Source: an uncultured Bacilli bacterium (GTDB taxonomy: Bacteria > Bacillota_I > Bacilli_A > RF39 > UBA660). Taken from it: a stretch of 17,391 nucleotides of DNA. Both the position numbers and the translations under genes were made by a program. The notes below the pieces were generated by a model that worked only from the letters and a program-made list of their open reading frames with translations, did no database searches and was not told where the DNA came from. The stretch is taken from assembly GCA_934140575.1 (NCBI GenBank), contig CAKPBJ010000020.1:1-17391 (forward strand), read 5' to 3'. Of the stretch, positions 7,169-14,480 are shown one piece after another; the stretch's first letter is position 1; each line of letters begins with the position of its first letter.

Positions 7169-8545
7169 ATGATAATTAGTAAATTAAAAAAAGAAATTAC
7201 TTCAAAAGATTATATTTTTAAAGAAGTTCTTATACAAAACAAAAAAATTAATTTAATATTTAATGAAGTATTAACAGATAGTAATTCTATTAATAAACTA
7301 CTCTACTATTTATTAACGAAAGTAAATAAAAAAGATTTAAATAATCTAATTAATAAAATCCCAATAAGTAACTCTATAATTATAAAAGAAGAAGATATTA
7401 AAAAGTATTTAAATTTAGGATATGTGATAATAATATTTAAAAATATATATGCAGTTGAATTAAAATCCCACGAAGGAAGAGGAGTCCAAACAATTAATAG
7501 TGAATTATCAATTGGAGGAGCAAAAGATAGTTTCTCAGAAAATATAAATACAAATTTATCTTTAATAAGAAAAAGAATTAAAAGAAATCTTATAGTAGAA
7601 ACATTAGCTATCGGAAGAATAAGTCAAACTAAAGTAAATATTTTAGGAATAAATGGTATTGTATCTAATAAATTAATAAAAAGTGTTAAAAAAAGATTAG
7701 AAAAAATAGATATAGATGGAATAATGGATTCTAGTTATTTAAAATTTTCTTTAGAAGATGGAAAGAATCTTTTCCCAACAATAATGATGAGTGAACGACC
7801 AGATAAATGTAGTATGGCACTATTAGAAGGTAAAGTTGTTATATTAGTAGAAAACTCTTGTTACGGACTAATTTTACCAAGCTTTCTATTAGACTTTTTT
7901 CACACAACAGATGATTATTTTCAAAAAAGTTTTAATACAACATTTATAAGAATAATAAGATTATTCGCATTCTTAATTGCAGTATTTCTCCCAGCTTTAT
8001 ACATCTCTGTAACTACAAGAAATTATGAACTAGTACCATTTCCACTACTATTAATGTTGAAAGCAGGAAGAAGCTTTGTACCATTTCCCGCATACATTGA
8101 AGCATTATTTATGATAATAGCTTTTGAAATTTTAAAAGAAAGTGATCTAAGAATGTCCACAACGAGTGGATCAGCAGTTTCTATTCTTGGAGGATTAATA
8201 TTAGGAGATGCTGCAGTGTCTGCAGGAATAGTTTCTCCAATAATGATTATAATAATCGCAATATCATCAATCGCAGGACTAATATTCACATCAATCGAAC
8301 TAGTAAATGCCTTAAGAATATATAAAATATTTTTATTAATTTTAGGAACCATCCTAGGAATATATGGAGTTATATTTGGAGGAATAATAATGTTTATAAA
8401 TATATTTAAAACAAAAATATTTGGATTCAAATATTTAGAAATAGATAAAAACGAAATAAAAGATTCAATAGTAAAAATAGATGACAATGTAAGAAAAAGA
8501 AATACAAGACTTACAAATAATGTATTAAGAGGTAGATATAAATGA
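7169..8545 (+). CDS. gerAA: GerA-family spore germination membrane protein
   Basis: The 458-residue protein is the A subunit type of germinant receptors in the spore inner membrane. Residues 1-235 form the soluble N-terminal region. They include the family signatures GGAKDSFSENINTNLSLIRKR (about 116-136) and SERPDK (208-213). Residues about 265-415 hold five membrane segments with the conserved 'VPFPLLLML' and 'TTSGSAVSILGGLILGDAAV' stretches. The start is ATG 7169 with GGTGA five bases upstream; upstream TTG (7157) and GTG (7160) lie within or before the site. Its stop overlaps the next gene (ATGA). Usual members are about 480-500 residues, so this one is slightly short but complete. The forespore-type promoter candidate is just upstream. 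Confidence 0.93.
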   Translation: MIISKLKKEITSKDYIFKEVLIQNKKINLIFNEVLTDSNSINKLLYYLLTKVNKKDLNNLINKIPISNSIIIKEEDIKKYLNLGYVIIIFKNIYAVELKSHEGRGVQTINSELSIGGAKDSFSENINTNLSLIRKRIKRNLIVETLAIGRISQTKVNILGINGIVSNKLIKSVKKRLEKIDIDGIMDSSYLKFSLEDGKNLFPTIMMSERPDKCSMALLEGKVVILVENSCYGLILPSFLLDFFHTTDDYFQKSFNTTFIRIIRLFAFLIAVFLPALYISVTTRNYELVPFPLLLMLKAGRSFVPFPAYIEALFMIIAFEILKESDLRMSTTSGSAVSILGGLILGDAAVSAGIVSPIMIIIIAISSIAGLIFTSIELVNALRIYKIFLLILGTILGIYGVIFGGIIMFINIFKTKIFGFKYLEIDKNEIKDSIVKIDDNVRKRNTRLTNNVLRGRYK

Positions 8546-8934
8546 AAAAGTACTTAGCTATTCTAATAACAATTATTTTAATGACTATATTTATTAAAGT
8601 ACCAAAATATGTTGAATTAAACAACCTAATACTCGTTGATGGAATTGGTGTAAGTTGTAGAGATGAGTCATATACTTTATTTATAAAAGAAATTATCCCA
8701 ACAAAAAAAGAAACTGGAATAATATACTCATATAAAATTTATGAAGACACAAATTCAAGCATTAATAAAGCATACAAAAATATAGAAAAAAAAGTAAATA
8801 AAAAAATATATTCCAAAGAAGCAAGATATATTATCACTGATTGTGATAAATCAGATAAAATTACAAAATACTTTAATATAAATCCAAAATATATAAAACA
8901 TACTAAGAAAAATATCGATAAAGAAATAAAATAA
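8542..8934 (+). CDS. Short GerC-like germination protein (N-terminal domain only)
   Basis: The 130-residue protein starts in the ATGA overlap with the GerA-family gene, so the two are co-translated. A hydrophobic N-terminus (about 5-20) anchors it, but there is no lipobox cysteine, unlike typical GerC lipoproteins. 'YVELNNLILVDGIGVSC' followed by 'YTLFIKEIIP', then an N-S-S-I-N-K-A helix and 'YSKEARYIITDCDKSDKI', follows the first domain of GerAC/GerC proteins. It ends in a lysine-rich tail. Normal GerC proteins are about 350-400 residues, so domains 2 and 3 are absent. There is no residual frame downstream before the terminator, so this looks like a stable short form and not a fresh frameshift. 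Confidence 0.65.
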   Translation: MKKYLAILITIILMTIFIKVPKYVELNNLILVDGIGVSCRDESYTLFIKEIIPTKKETGIIYSYKIYEDTNSSINKAYKNIEKKVNKKIYSKEARYIITDCDKSDKITKYFNINPKYIKHTKKNIDKEIK

Positions 8935-8935
8935 A

Positions 8936-8961
8936 AAAAGAAGAGCTTTTACTCTTCTTTT
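8936..8961. terminator. Bidirectional terminator between convergent genes
   Basis: AAAAGAAGAG (8936-8945) pairs perfectly with CTCTTCTTTT (8952-8961) around a six-base loop, with A and T runs on the two sides. It lies just after the GerC-like gene and covers the end of the convergent Rpn-type gene. Confidence 0.75.
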
Positions 8962-9863
8962 AGTGCAGTTAGTTCTTCTTCTGTTAGATTAGTTAATTCC
9001 AATATCAATGATTTATCAATATTCTTTTTTAGCATATTCTTGGCTATTTCTTTTTTTTCAGTTTTCTTACCAAGTTCTATGCCTTCTCTTTTGCCTTCGT
9101 CTTTAAGGGCCCACTCTTTATCGTAAGCTTCTCCAAAGTTCCCTTCAAAACTTACTGTTTCTGCTTCTTTTATATATGCTTTCATAACTTCTTCATCACC
9201 CAAACCTTTTAGCTTTTCTAAGTCCATATCCACAAGAGCTAAAATATATTTTTCTCTCTCACTTAGACTTTTTTCACCTTCAGTATACCATTTTTTTCTT
9301 AAATTGGGTACATATATTTGAATGAATATTAACTTGTCACTTAAAACTAAATTATCTTCGTTTCTTTCTGCATATATATCAATTATTTTATCATTTCCTA
9401 AGAAAGCAAAATTATTTAGATTTATTTGTATTACTTGAGTATACTCATAAGTTTTATCATTTCTAGTTATTTTTGATGAAAATAATCTATGAGCATATTC
9501 CATATTTCTTTCAAGTACTTCTAAACTACTATTATTATTTACTTCAATATTTAGAACAGAGTCATTTAAGTGAGCGATGTAGTCGCATCTTTCTCCCTTA
9601 TCACTTTCTTTTTCTTTATCAAGTTCATTCTTTCCTAATACAATATTATTTAAAATATCTTCATACGAAACATCAATAAAATAAGACAAAAATTTAGCAG
9701 AATACTTAATTCTATTTTCATTTTGAAACATAGCTTTTAACATTGAATCAGACAAAATAGATATTTTTTTACCCTTCTCTAACTTCTCAAACTTAACTGC
9801 ATACTTTCTATCTACACTAAGATCATGTAGACAAATAAATTTGTGTTCAACTAAATTTACTAT
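8949..9863 (-). CDS. Rpn-family PD-(D/E)XK nuclease (recombination-promoting nuclease/putative transposase)
   Basis: The frame is open from 9863 and gives 304 codons. It begins VNLVEHKFICLHDLSVDRKY and then 'SDSMLKAMFQNENRIKYSAKFLSYF', the usual N-terminus of this family (PF12784 type). The nuclease core carries 'CDYIAHLNDSVLNIEVNN', with the D...E-x-N catalytic pattern, followed by HRLFSSKI and a late 'LALVDMDLEKL' helix. The C-terminal end is charged and coiled. The ideal ribosome site GGAGG stands seven bases before ATA (9861-9863), where ATG would be expected. The first normal start codon in frame is TTG at 9753-9755, which would drop 36 conserved residues and has no site. So the gene is either initiated poorly at ATA or silenced by one base change. 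Confidence 0.8.
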   Translation of the reverse strand: MVNLVEHKFICLHDLSVDRKYAVKFEKLEKGKKISILSDSMLKAMFQNENRIKYSAKFLSYFIDVSYEDILNNIVLGKNELDKEKESDKGERCDYIAHLNDSVLNIEVNNNSSLEVLERNMEYAHRLFSSKITRNDKTYEYTQVIQINLNNFAFLGNDKIIDIYAERNEDNLVLSDKLIFIQIYVPNLRKKWYTEGEKSLSEREKYILALVDMDLEKLKGLGDEEVMKAYIKEAETVSFEGNFGEAYDKEWALKDEGKREGIELGKKTEKKEIAKNMLKKNIDKSLILELTNLTEEELTALKEE

Positions 9864-9889
9864 GTAATCACCTCCTCTCTAGGAGGCAT
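9860..9889 (-). promoter_or_regulatory. Leader with sequestered ribosome binding site and nine-codon open frame
   Basis: CCTCCT and AGGAGG (9871-9886) form a 6-bp hairpin with a CTCT loop that buries the ribosome binding site of the Rpn-type gene. The same bases encode an overlapping ATG frame, MPPREEVIT, ending in TAG at 9860-9862 across the expected start codon. This suggests control by hairpin opening or by translation of the short frame, but it is inferred only from sequence. Confidence 0.35.
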
Positions 9890-10031
9890 ATTACCAAACA
9901 TCTAAATCTAATACAAATCGTACTTTTCTTAATTTATACTAAGAAACATCAATCAATTTTTATATTTCTTATATAGGTTTTTCCATAATTACAATACCAA
10001 AACCATTCATTAATAAAATTTATACAAAAAG

Positions 10032-10055
10032 AAAAAAACTGTTAAATCAGTTTTT
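10032..10055 (-). terminator. Terminator of the pentapeptide-repeat operon
   Basis: On the minus strand AAAAACTG pairs with CAGTTTTT across a six-base ATTTAA loop, followed by seven T residues. It overlaps the stop codon of the pentapeptide-repeat gene and closes the operon. Confidence 0.65.
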
Positions 10056-10625
10056 AATTTTAATTCCAAGTAAACTAGTAACTATCAAAGCTTGATTCAT
10101 GTTAAGAATTAAGCCTTTTAATTTACTAGAATCAATCTTTAAACTATTAAACTCAGTCTTTGATAAATCAAGCCCATCTAATTTAGTCTTTATAAACTCA
10201 CAATTATCAATACAAGAATTAGAAAAATTAAGTTTCTTCCATTTAGTCTCAACAAAACTAGAATCACTTAAATTACAATTATCAAACATAACATTAGAAA
10301 GATTCGCACCTGAAAAATTAGAATATCTTAAATTACAATTAATAAATTCTACATTAGTAAGATATGAATCAATAAAAGATACCCCAACTAAATTACAATT
10401 CTTAAAACATAATTTACTATAAGTATGATCTATCAAAGCCATATTAGATAAATTACACATATCAAATAAAGAATTATCAATATCAAGTCCTACAAACTTA
10501 GCATCACTAAAACTACACTTAAAAAAATTAGAATCGCTAACCTCACAATAATCAAAACTACCATCTAAAACTTCATTACTGTATTCTTTATTTACAACTG
10601 AATCTAAAGTAAAATCCTCTTTCAT
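10047..10625 (-). CDS. Pentapeptide-repeat protein, Qnr/McbG-like
   Basis: The protein has 192 residues. Most of it (about 20-165) is a run of A(D/N)LxX-type pentapeptides with central aromatic or leucine residues: 'CSFSDAKFVGLDIDNSLF', 'CNLRYSNFSGANLSNVMF', 'CNLSDSSF'. This folds as a right-handed quadrilateral beta-helix that can mimic DNA. The C-terminal helix 'LNMNQALIVTSLLGIKIKN' resembles the dimer-forming tail of Qnr/McbG proteins, which protect DNA gyrase from quinolones or microcin. Gyrase protection is an inference from family; no loop insertions as in QnrB are obvious. The ribosome site AAGGAG sits within the end of the upstream M23 gene, two bases away, so the genes are co-translated. 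Confidence 0.85.
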   Translation of the reverse strand: MKEDFTLDSVVNKEYSNEVLDGSFDYCEVSDSNFFKCSFSDAKFVGLDIDNSLFDMCNLSNMALIDHTYSKLCFKNCNLVGVSFIDSYLTNVEFINCNLRYSNFSGANLSNVMFDNCNLSDSSFVETKWKKLNFSNSCIDNCEFIKTKLDGLDLSKTEFNSLKIDSSKLKGLILNMNQALIVTSLLGIKIKN

Positions 10626-10627
10626 TA

Positions 10628-11218
10628 CTACTCCTTTGTATATACATCAATTCCTCTACTTATATGCTTTACTTTATGATTATTACAAAAAGCATTTTTA
10701 AAAGTAATTATCACTCCACGACTATTAAAAAAATCAGCACCGGCTTGAACCTGAAAATGAATATGAGGTCCCTGAGTATTACCACTATTACCAACTAAAG
10801 CAAGAATATCACCTTCATGAACAATATCCCCAACACTTACTTTAAAAGAATCTTTCATAATGTGACATATCGTACTAGCTTCACCATTTTCATGTTTTAT
10901 AGTAATATAATTTCCTCTAGGATCATCAACATCACAAATAACAGGCCTATTATCTAATATTTTAGTATCCAAATACTCATTCTTAATATCAATCACAAAC
11001 CCATCACAAGGACAAATTATTTCTTCACCATAAGAATAATAATTTTTCTTATCCTTATAGTCATCATGATATGGTAAATTATCTTTTCTAATTTCAAAAT
11101 CATAAGCATACCTTTGTGGTACAATATCCCAAGAATGAGAAGTTTTTTTAGTAAGACCACCATATTCTACAAACCAAGAACCATTAAAAGGTAACCTATA
11201 TTTATTTTTACTCATCAT
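10628..11218 (-). CDS. M23-family peptidase (LytM-like), apparently cytoplasmic
   Basis: The protein has about 196 residues, starting at ATG 11216-11218 (or 11213-11215). An in-frame GTG at 11222-11224 is less likely. The M23 core shows 'HSWDIVPQRYAYDFEI' (about 28-43), where Asp40 matches the HxxxD zinc aspartate and a histidine stands further upstream than usual. It also has CPCDGFV, TICHIM and the zinc motif GPHIHFQV (His152, His154). No signal peptide or membrane anchor is seen, unusual for an enzyme that cuts cell-wall peptides; members with the QRYAYDF form may be non-peptidoglycan. It overlaps closely with the DUF3006 gene and precedes the pentapeptide gene by two bases, forming one operon. 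Confidence 0.82.
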   Translation of the reverse strand: MMSKNKYRLPFNGSWFVEYGGLTKKTSHSWDIVPQRYAYDFEIRKDNLPYHDDYKDKKNYYSYGEEIICPCDGFVIDIKNEYLDTKILDNRPVICDVDDPRGNYITIKHENGEASTICHIMKDSFKVSVGDIVHEGDILALVGNSGNTQGPHIHFQVQAGADFFNSRGVIITFKNAFCNNHKVKHISRGIDVYTKE

Positions 11219-11447
11219 TATCACTTCTTTTTAAGTTTTTCAATAATCTCATCTTCTCAATTATTCTTTGCTTTCTAAACATTTCCTCATCTAAATCAAT
11301 ATGATACTCTCCATCAACAAATAAAACAATAGAACCATCTTTAATATCACTGGGAAGTAATTCAAGAGAAACCTCAGCCTTTTCACCAGTATCAATATTT
11401 TCAAGTACTGCAATATCATCAATTATCTCATCAACCGCATATTTCAT
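11208..11447 (-). CDS. DUF3006-domain protein
   Basis: The 79-residue protein starts at ATG 11445-11447, with GGAGG five bases upstream; an in-frame ATG at 11457-11459 precedes the site and is rejected. The pattern 'YAVDEIIDDIAVLENIDTGE', then LLPSDIKDGSIV and 'GEYHIDLDEEMFRKQRIIEKM', is the complete DUF3006 domain, a small strand-rich fold with a charged helix. DUF3006 genes are regularly found directly after ComEC-like metallo-beta-lactamase genes, as here (one-base gap), suggesting a joint role. The function is unknown. The stop overlaps the start region of the M23 gene. Confidence 0.88.
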   Translation of the reverse strand: MKYAVDEIIDDIAVLENIDTGEKAEVSLELLPSDIKDGSIVLFVDGEYHIDLDEEMFRKQRIIEKMRLLKNLKRSDNDE

Positions 11448-11448
11448 A

Positions 11449-12369
11449 TTAACCTCCATTAGTATCAGTCTTTTCCGTACTAAAAGTTATATTTTTTCCA
11501 TCAGATGTTAAAATAATAGTACCATCAAGATCAGTACGATAAATTTTAGTACCTAAACTTTCTAATTTTTTTAAAGTTACCTCCCTAGGATGATTATAAG
11601 TATTATTAGCACCTACCTCAATAATTGCATACTTTGGAGAAACCTTTTTTAAAAAAGCAGCTGTTGAAGAATATTGAGAACCATGATGTCCAACCTTTAA
11701 AACGTCACTTTCTAAATCTTTATCAAGAATTTCTTTTTCAACACTACTAGTAGCATCACCCATAAATAAATATGAAGTATCATTATAAGTCAATTTCAAA
11801 ACAATAGATGTATCGTTTAAATCATTCTTATCACGACCAACATGTAATATAGATATACTTGTATCACCAAACTTTAAAACATCATCCTCATTTGGTGTTT
11901 CAAAAGCAATACCTTTATTTCCTAAAGCATCAAGAACATCTTCAAATGTTTTAGTAGTAGTAATAGCATCAGGCATATAAAAATGTTCTATATTAAAATT
12001 ATTAATTATATCATCCATTCCACCAATATGATCCTCATGAGCATGAGTTCCAAAAACATATTTAAAACCAGAAACACCCAAATCTTTAAAATATTTAACA
12101 AGTTTCTCTCCATCCTCATTATTACCAGCATCAATCAAACTATACTCATTATTATCATTAATCAAAATACAATCAGCCTGTCCAACATCAACAAAATAAA
12201 TCTTTAAATTATCCCCATCAACATTTATAGTTTGTTTAACATTAGTAGTGGCTCCATTCTTAATATTTTGACTACTACTATCAAAATGGTCTGTATAAAA
12301 ATAACCAACAGCTACAAACACCAAAACCAATAAAGCTTTAATTAAGCTTTTTTTCATACTCTTACTCAT
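11449..12369 (-). CDS. Secreted or membrane-anchored ComEC/Rec2-like metallo-beta-lactamase-fold hydrolase
   Basis: The protein has 306 residues. A basic N-terminus and one hydrophobic helix (about 9-25) anchor it to the membrane with the domain outside. The domain opens with 'LKIYFVDVGQADCILI', the ComEC C-terminal signature. It has the metal motif HAHEDHIGG (His109, His111, Asp113, His114), then Asp205 in MGDA, and VGHHGS (His228, His229) and NHPRE (259-263). ComEC-type domains act on DNA during uptake, but free-standing versions have unknown substrates. No ComEC membrane channel is here. A weak AGAGG site lies 12 bases before the ATG; another ATG (12355-12357) has no better one. Confidence 0.88.
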   Translation of the reverse strand: MSKSMKKSLIKALLVLVFVAVGYFYTDHFDSSSQNIKNGATTNVKQTINVDGDNLKIYFVDVGQADCILINDNNEYSLIDAGNNEDGEKLVKYFKDLGVSGFKYVFGTHAHEDHIGGMDDIINNFNIEHFYMPDAITTTKTFEDVLDALGNKGIAFETPNEDDVLKFGDTSISILHVGRDKNDLNDTSIVLKLTYNDTSYLFMGDATSSVEKEILDKDLESDVLKVGHHGSQYSSTAAFLKKVSPKYAIIEVGANNTYNHPREVTLKKLESLGTKIYRTDLDGTIILTSDGKNITFSTEKTDTNGG

Positions 12370-12435
12370 ATAATTATATTACCTCTTTTAAATAATATTT
12401 TTATAATTAAAAATAACTATAACATATAAAATTAT

Positions 12436-13134
12436 TTATATTTCCTCTTCAATTATTTTCTTATCAAATTTTATCTTCCAAGCATTAGCCCCATCTCTTG
12501 ATCTAATTATAGATATCTTGTCATCTACCACTTCAAGAGCACAACAATTTTCAACTCCGTATACCTCTTTAGATGTATTTTCTAAATCACTATATAATGA
12601 TTTTTTCTTATTATCATCAGCATTATAATGTGGACAAAAACTAATATCAGTAAATCCAAGCCCCTCAATAAAAGTGTATTTATCACTTTCACCTCTTAAG
12701 ATCAAAGAATCAGAATATCCTTCTTTAGATAACATAATTCCTCCAGCTGAAATACCAACAAGTACAGTTCCATTATCATATGCACTCTTAAGTAACTCAT
12801 CAATTCCATAAGACTTTACAGTATCCATTAACTTAACAGTATCTCCTCCACCTATGTAAATAATATCCGCATTACTTATTTTATTTTTTACAATATCCGG
12901 ATTATTTATAATATTCTTCTTCTTTAAATAAGCACATTCACATCCTAAATCTTTATATATTTTTTTTATTAAATCATAATAAGAATCAGAATATGAACTA
13001 GCAAGTCCGATAAATAGTAAATTAGGAATAGTCTTACCAGCTAACTTAACAATCTCTTCATCTATACCTTTAGTTTCATAACTAGTATTACCTTTACCAA
13101 TCTCTCCTCCACCTATTAAAACTAACTTTCCCAT
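12436..13134 (-). CDS. Peptidase E-like serine peptidase (S51 family)
   Basis: The 232-residue protein starts with an ATG carrying an AGGAGG site. MGKLVLIGGGEIGKG begins a Rossmann-like fold. IIYIGGGDTVKLM (91-103) and the nucleophile elbow GISAGG (Ser129) match peptidase E/cyanophycinase. His169 in CPHYN follows, with a likely acidic residue near 195-201. E. coli PepE cuts Asp-X dipeptides; this one resembles the longer B. subtilis YgaJ type, whose substrate is not known. It follows the E2-like gene by 19 bases and is likely transcribed with it. Confidence 0.88.
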   Translation of the reverse strand: MGKLVLIGGGEIGKGNTSYETKGIDEEIVKLAGKTIPNLLFIGLASSYSDSYYDLIKKIYKDLGCECAYLKKKNIINNPDIVKNKISNADIIYIGGGDTVKLMDTVKSYGIDELLKSAYDNGTVLVGISAGGIMLSKEGYSDSLILRGESDKYTFIEGLGFTDISFCPHYNADDNKKKSLYSDLENTSKEVYGVENCCALEVVDDKISIIRSRDGANAWKIKFDKKIIEEEI

Positions 13135-13153
13135 AATAACCCTCCTAATAAAT

Positions 13154-14005
13154 TTAAATTATCTCTTCAACTTCTACTTTTGTATTTAATTTATTATCAA
13201 AAAACTCTGGTCTTTTTGCAATATATTCAGCAAGTTGAACAGACTTAGCAAAATAAAAACCATCAGCAATTCTCTCATCTAAAGTAAATGTTAAATCACA
13301 ATACTTTCTACCGTCAACTTCCTTTATTGTCCCAATAGTAACAATAATAGAATTAGTACCATAATCATTTAAATGATGATAACAAGAATTAGCTTTAATA
13401 CTTCCTAAATTACTAAAAATAATAGTTGAATAATTAGTATCTCCCTCAGTTAAAACTTTAGGACTCCACCCATGTTTATCTAAAAAGAAAACAAACTTTA
13501 CAATTAAACTTAAAAGCCATCTTGGTAATGAAGTAAGACTCTTTAAAACTCCATCCATAGAATTAGTTCCTTCTTTTCTAACTTTAAACACATCAACAGA
13601 AAGCTTTTTACTAAACGTTTTTAAATCATCATCAGGATTTAAATCAACACTAATAATTCTTTCTTCACCATTATCACTCATTTTATTTTTCGCAATAAAA
13701 GCAAAATTTATTTTATTTCTTTCATATAATCTTTTATTCTTAACAAATCTATTCAAAGCTCTTCTATTATAAACTGTCATTCCAACAATATACATCAAAG
13801 CATGAAAATATGTCATCTTAATCTCACTAGCATTTTTTTCATTATATTTATCAACATATGAAACAAGCTCAGTAACATCAAAATTAGATGTATAAGAAAC
13901 CTCCGCTTCTACTCTTTTTGGCATTATATATGGAACAATTGCTTGAATTGTATCCTTAGGTGCAATAAACTTTGCATCCTTTCTATCTTTACTAAATAAA
14001 CTCAT
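13154..14005 (-). CDS. Standalone E2 (2-oxoacid dehydrogenase acyltransferase)-like protein, catalytic His replaced
   Basis: The 283-residue protein matches the E2/CAT acyltransferase fold. Signs are a long leading strand 'IMPKRVEAEVSYTSNFDVTEL' (28-48), a buried central core, 'TIIFSNLGSIKANSCYHHLN' (194-213) and the terminal motif LDERIADGFYFAKSVQ (242-257). In true E2 enzymes the motif is DHRxxDG with His as general base. Here it is DER, so normal acyl transfer through that histidine is not expected. There is no lipoyl or peripheral-binding domain. A GAGAGG site lies before the ATG, and TGCTATAAT is about 50 bases upstream. Role unknown; I recall DERI(A/C)DG forms as common in this Bacillota subgroup. 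Confidence 0.82.
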   Translation of the reverse strand: MSLFSKDRKDAKFIAPKDTIQAIVPYIMPKRVEAEVSYTSNFDVTELVSYVDKYNEKNASEIKMTYFHALMYIVGMTVYNRRALNRFVKNKRLYERNKINFAFIAKNKMSDNGEERIISVDLNPDDDLKTFSKKLSVDVFKVRKEGTNSMDGVLKSLTSLPRWLLSLIVKFVFFLDKHGWSPKVLTEGDTNYSTIIFSNLGSIKANSCYHHLNDYGTNSIIVTIGTIKEVDGRKYCDLTFTLDERIADGFYFAKSVQLAEYIAKRPEFFDNKLNTKVEVEEII

Positions 14006-14053
14006 TATTTGCCTCTCCCATTCTTCATAATAAATTCTACCACCCTAACTAAA

Positions 14054-14062
14054 ATTATAGCA
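14054..14062 (-). promoter_or_regulatory. Extended -10 promoter of the E2-like/peptidase E operon
   Basis: The minus strand reads TGCTATAAT, with the extended TG element. No strong -35 is seen. It lies about 50 bases upstream of the E2-like start and is the same nine-base core as the methyltransferase promoter. Confidence 0.6.
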
Positions 14063-14090
14063 TATATAACTTTTAAAATAAAATAACAAA

Positions 14091-14116
14091 TAAAAAGTAG
14101 TTAATAATTATTAACT
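14091..14116 (-). terminator. Candidate terminator after the DUF4186 gene
   Basis: AGTTAATAATTATTAACT (14099-14116) is a perfect 18-base palindrome overlapping the DUF4186 stop codon. On the minus strand it is followed by AC and five T residues. Its pairing is mostly A-T, so it is a modest terminator. Confidence 0.45.
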
Positions 14117-14476
14117 AACTTCTCTTTGTATCCAAAACATAATAACATTAACTAAATATTTAACTTCTATTGAAGAAAGTTCTCTACCCTTTGGAATATG
14201 ATGAATTTTCTCAATACATCCACGACAACACGTTCCAGTAGCATGTTGAGCAATAAAAACAGGATGAGTCTGCTTCATAGGAGTTTGTTTTCCATCATTC
14301 TTAGGATTACTAGAAGCTACCCTACTTTCTAATATCTCATAAGCATCCTTACTAATCTTATCAAGTCCCTTATCTAAAACATAATCCTTCATCTTATTAT
14401 TTAAATGAAAAGAACCCCTAAACTTAGAATTAGAAAGACTATCTAATAATCTATTAATATCCGAACACTTAAACAA
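14111..14476 (-). CDS. DUF4186-family protein
   Basis: The 121-residue protein starts at TTG (14474-14476), preceded by GGTGA. The signature 'KNDGKQTPMKQTHPVFIAQH' (59-78) followed by ATGTCCRGC and KIHHIPKGREL is diagnostic of DUF4186. His71, His78 and the CCxxC cysteines (83, 84, 87) could bind a metal. The final helix 'VKYLVNVIMFWIQ' is also typical. Biochemical function is not known. The start is four bases after the stop of the DUF2974 gene, so it is co-translated. Length is normal for the family. Confidence 0.88.
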   Translation of the reverse strand: MFKCSDINRLLDSLSNSKFRGSFHLNNKMKDYVLDKGLDKISKDAYEILESRVASSNPKNDGKQTPMKQTHPVFIAQHATGTCCRGCIEKIHHIPKGRELSSIEVKYLVNVIMFWIQREVS

Positions 14477-14480
14477 AATA

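Noticed and set aside
8023..8487. Long minus-strand open frame (154 codons) inside the germination gene.
   Set aside because: It lies fully within the well-supported GerA-family gene, has biased isoleucine-rich composition and no ribosome site, so it is a shadow.
9860..9889. Terminal inverted repeat of an insertion sequence at the CCTCCT/AGGAGG palindrome.
   Set aside because: It coincides with the ribosome binding site of the Rpn-type gene and no matching copy is seen at the other end, so a translation-control hairpin is the simpler reading.
10099..10422. Plus-strand open frame and periodic repeats within the pentapeptide gene.
   Set aside because: The periodicity is the DNA-level echo of the pentapeptide repeats; the plus frame has no ribosome site and no known pattern. 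It is not a CRISPR array or tandem repeat element.
12390..12420. ATTTTTA/TAAAAAT hairpin as a terminator of the peptidase E gene.
   Set aside because: It has no G-C pairs and lies in uniformly AT-rich sequence, so it is not distinguishable from chance.
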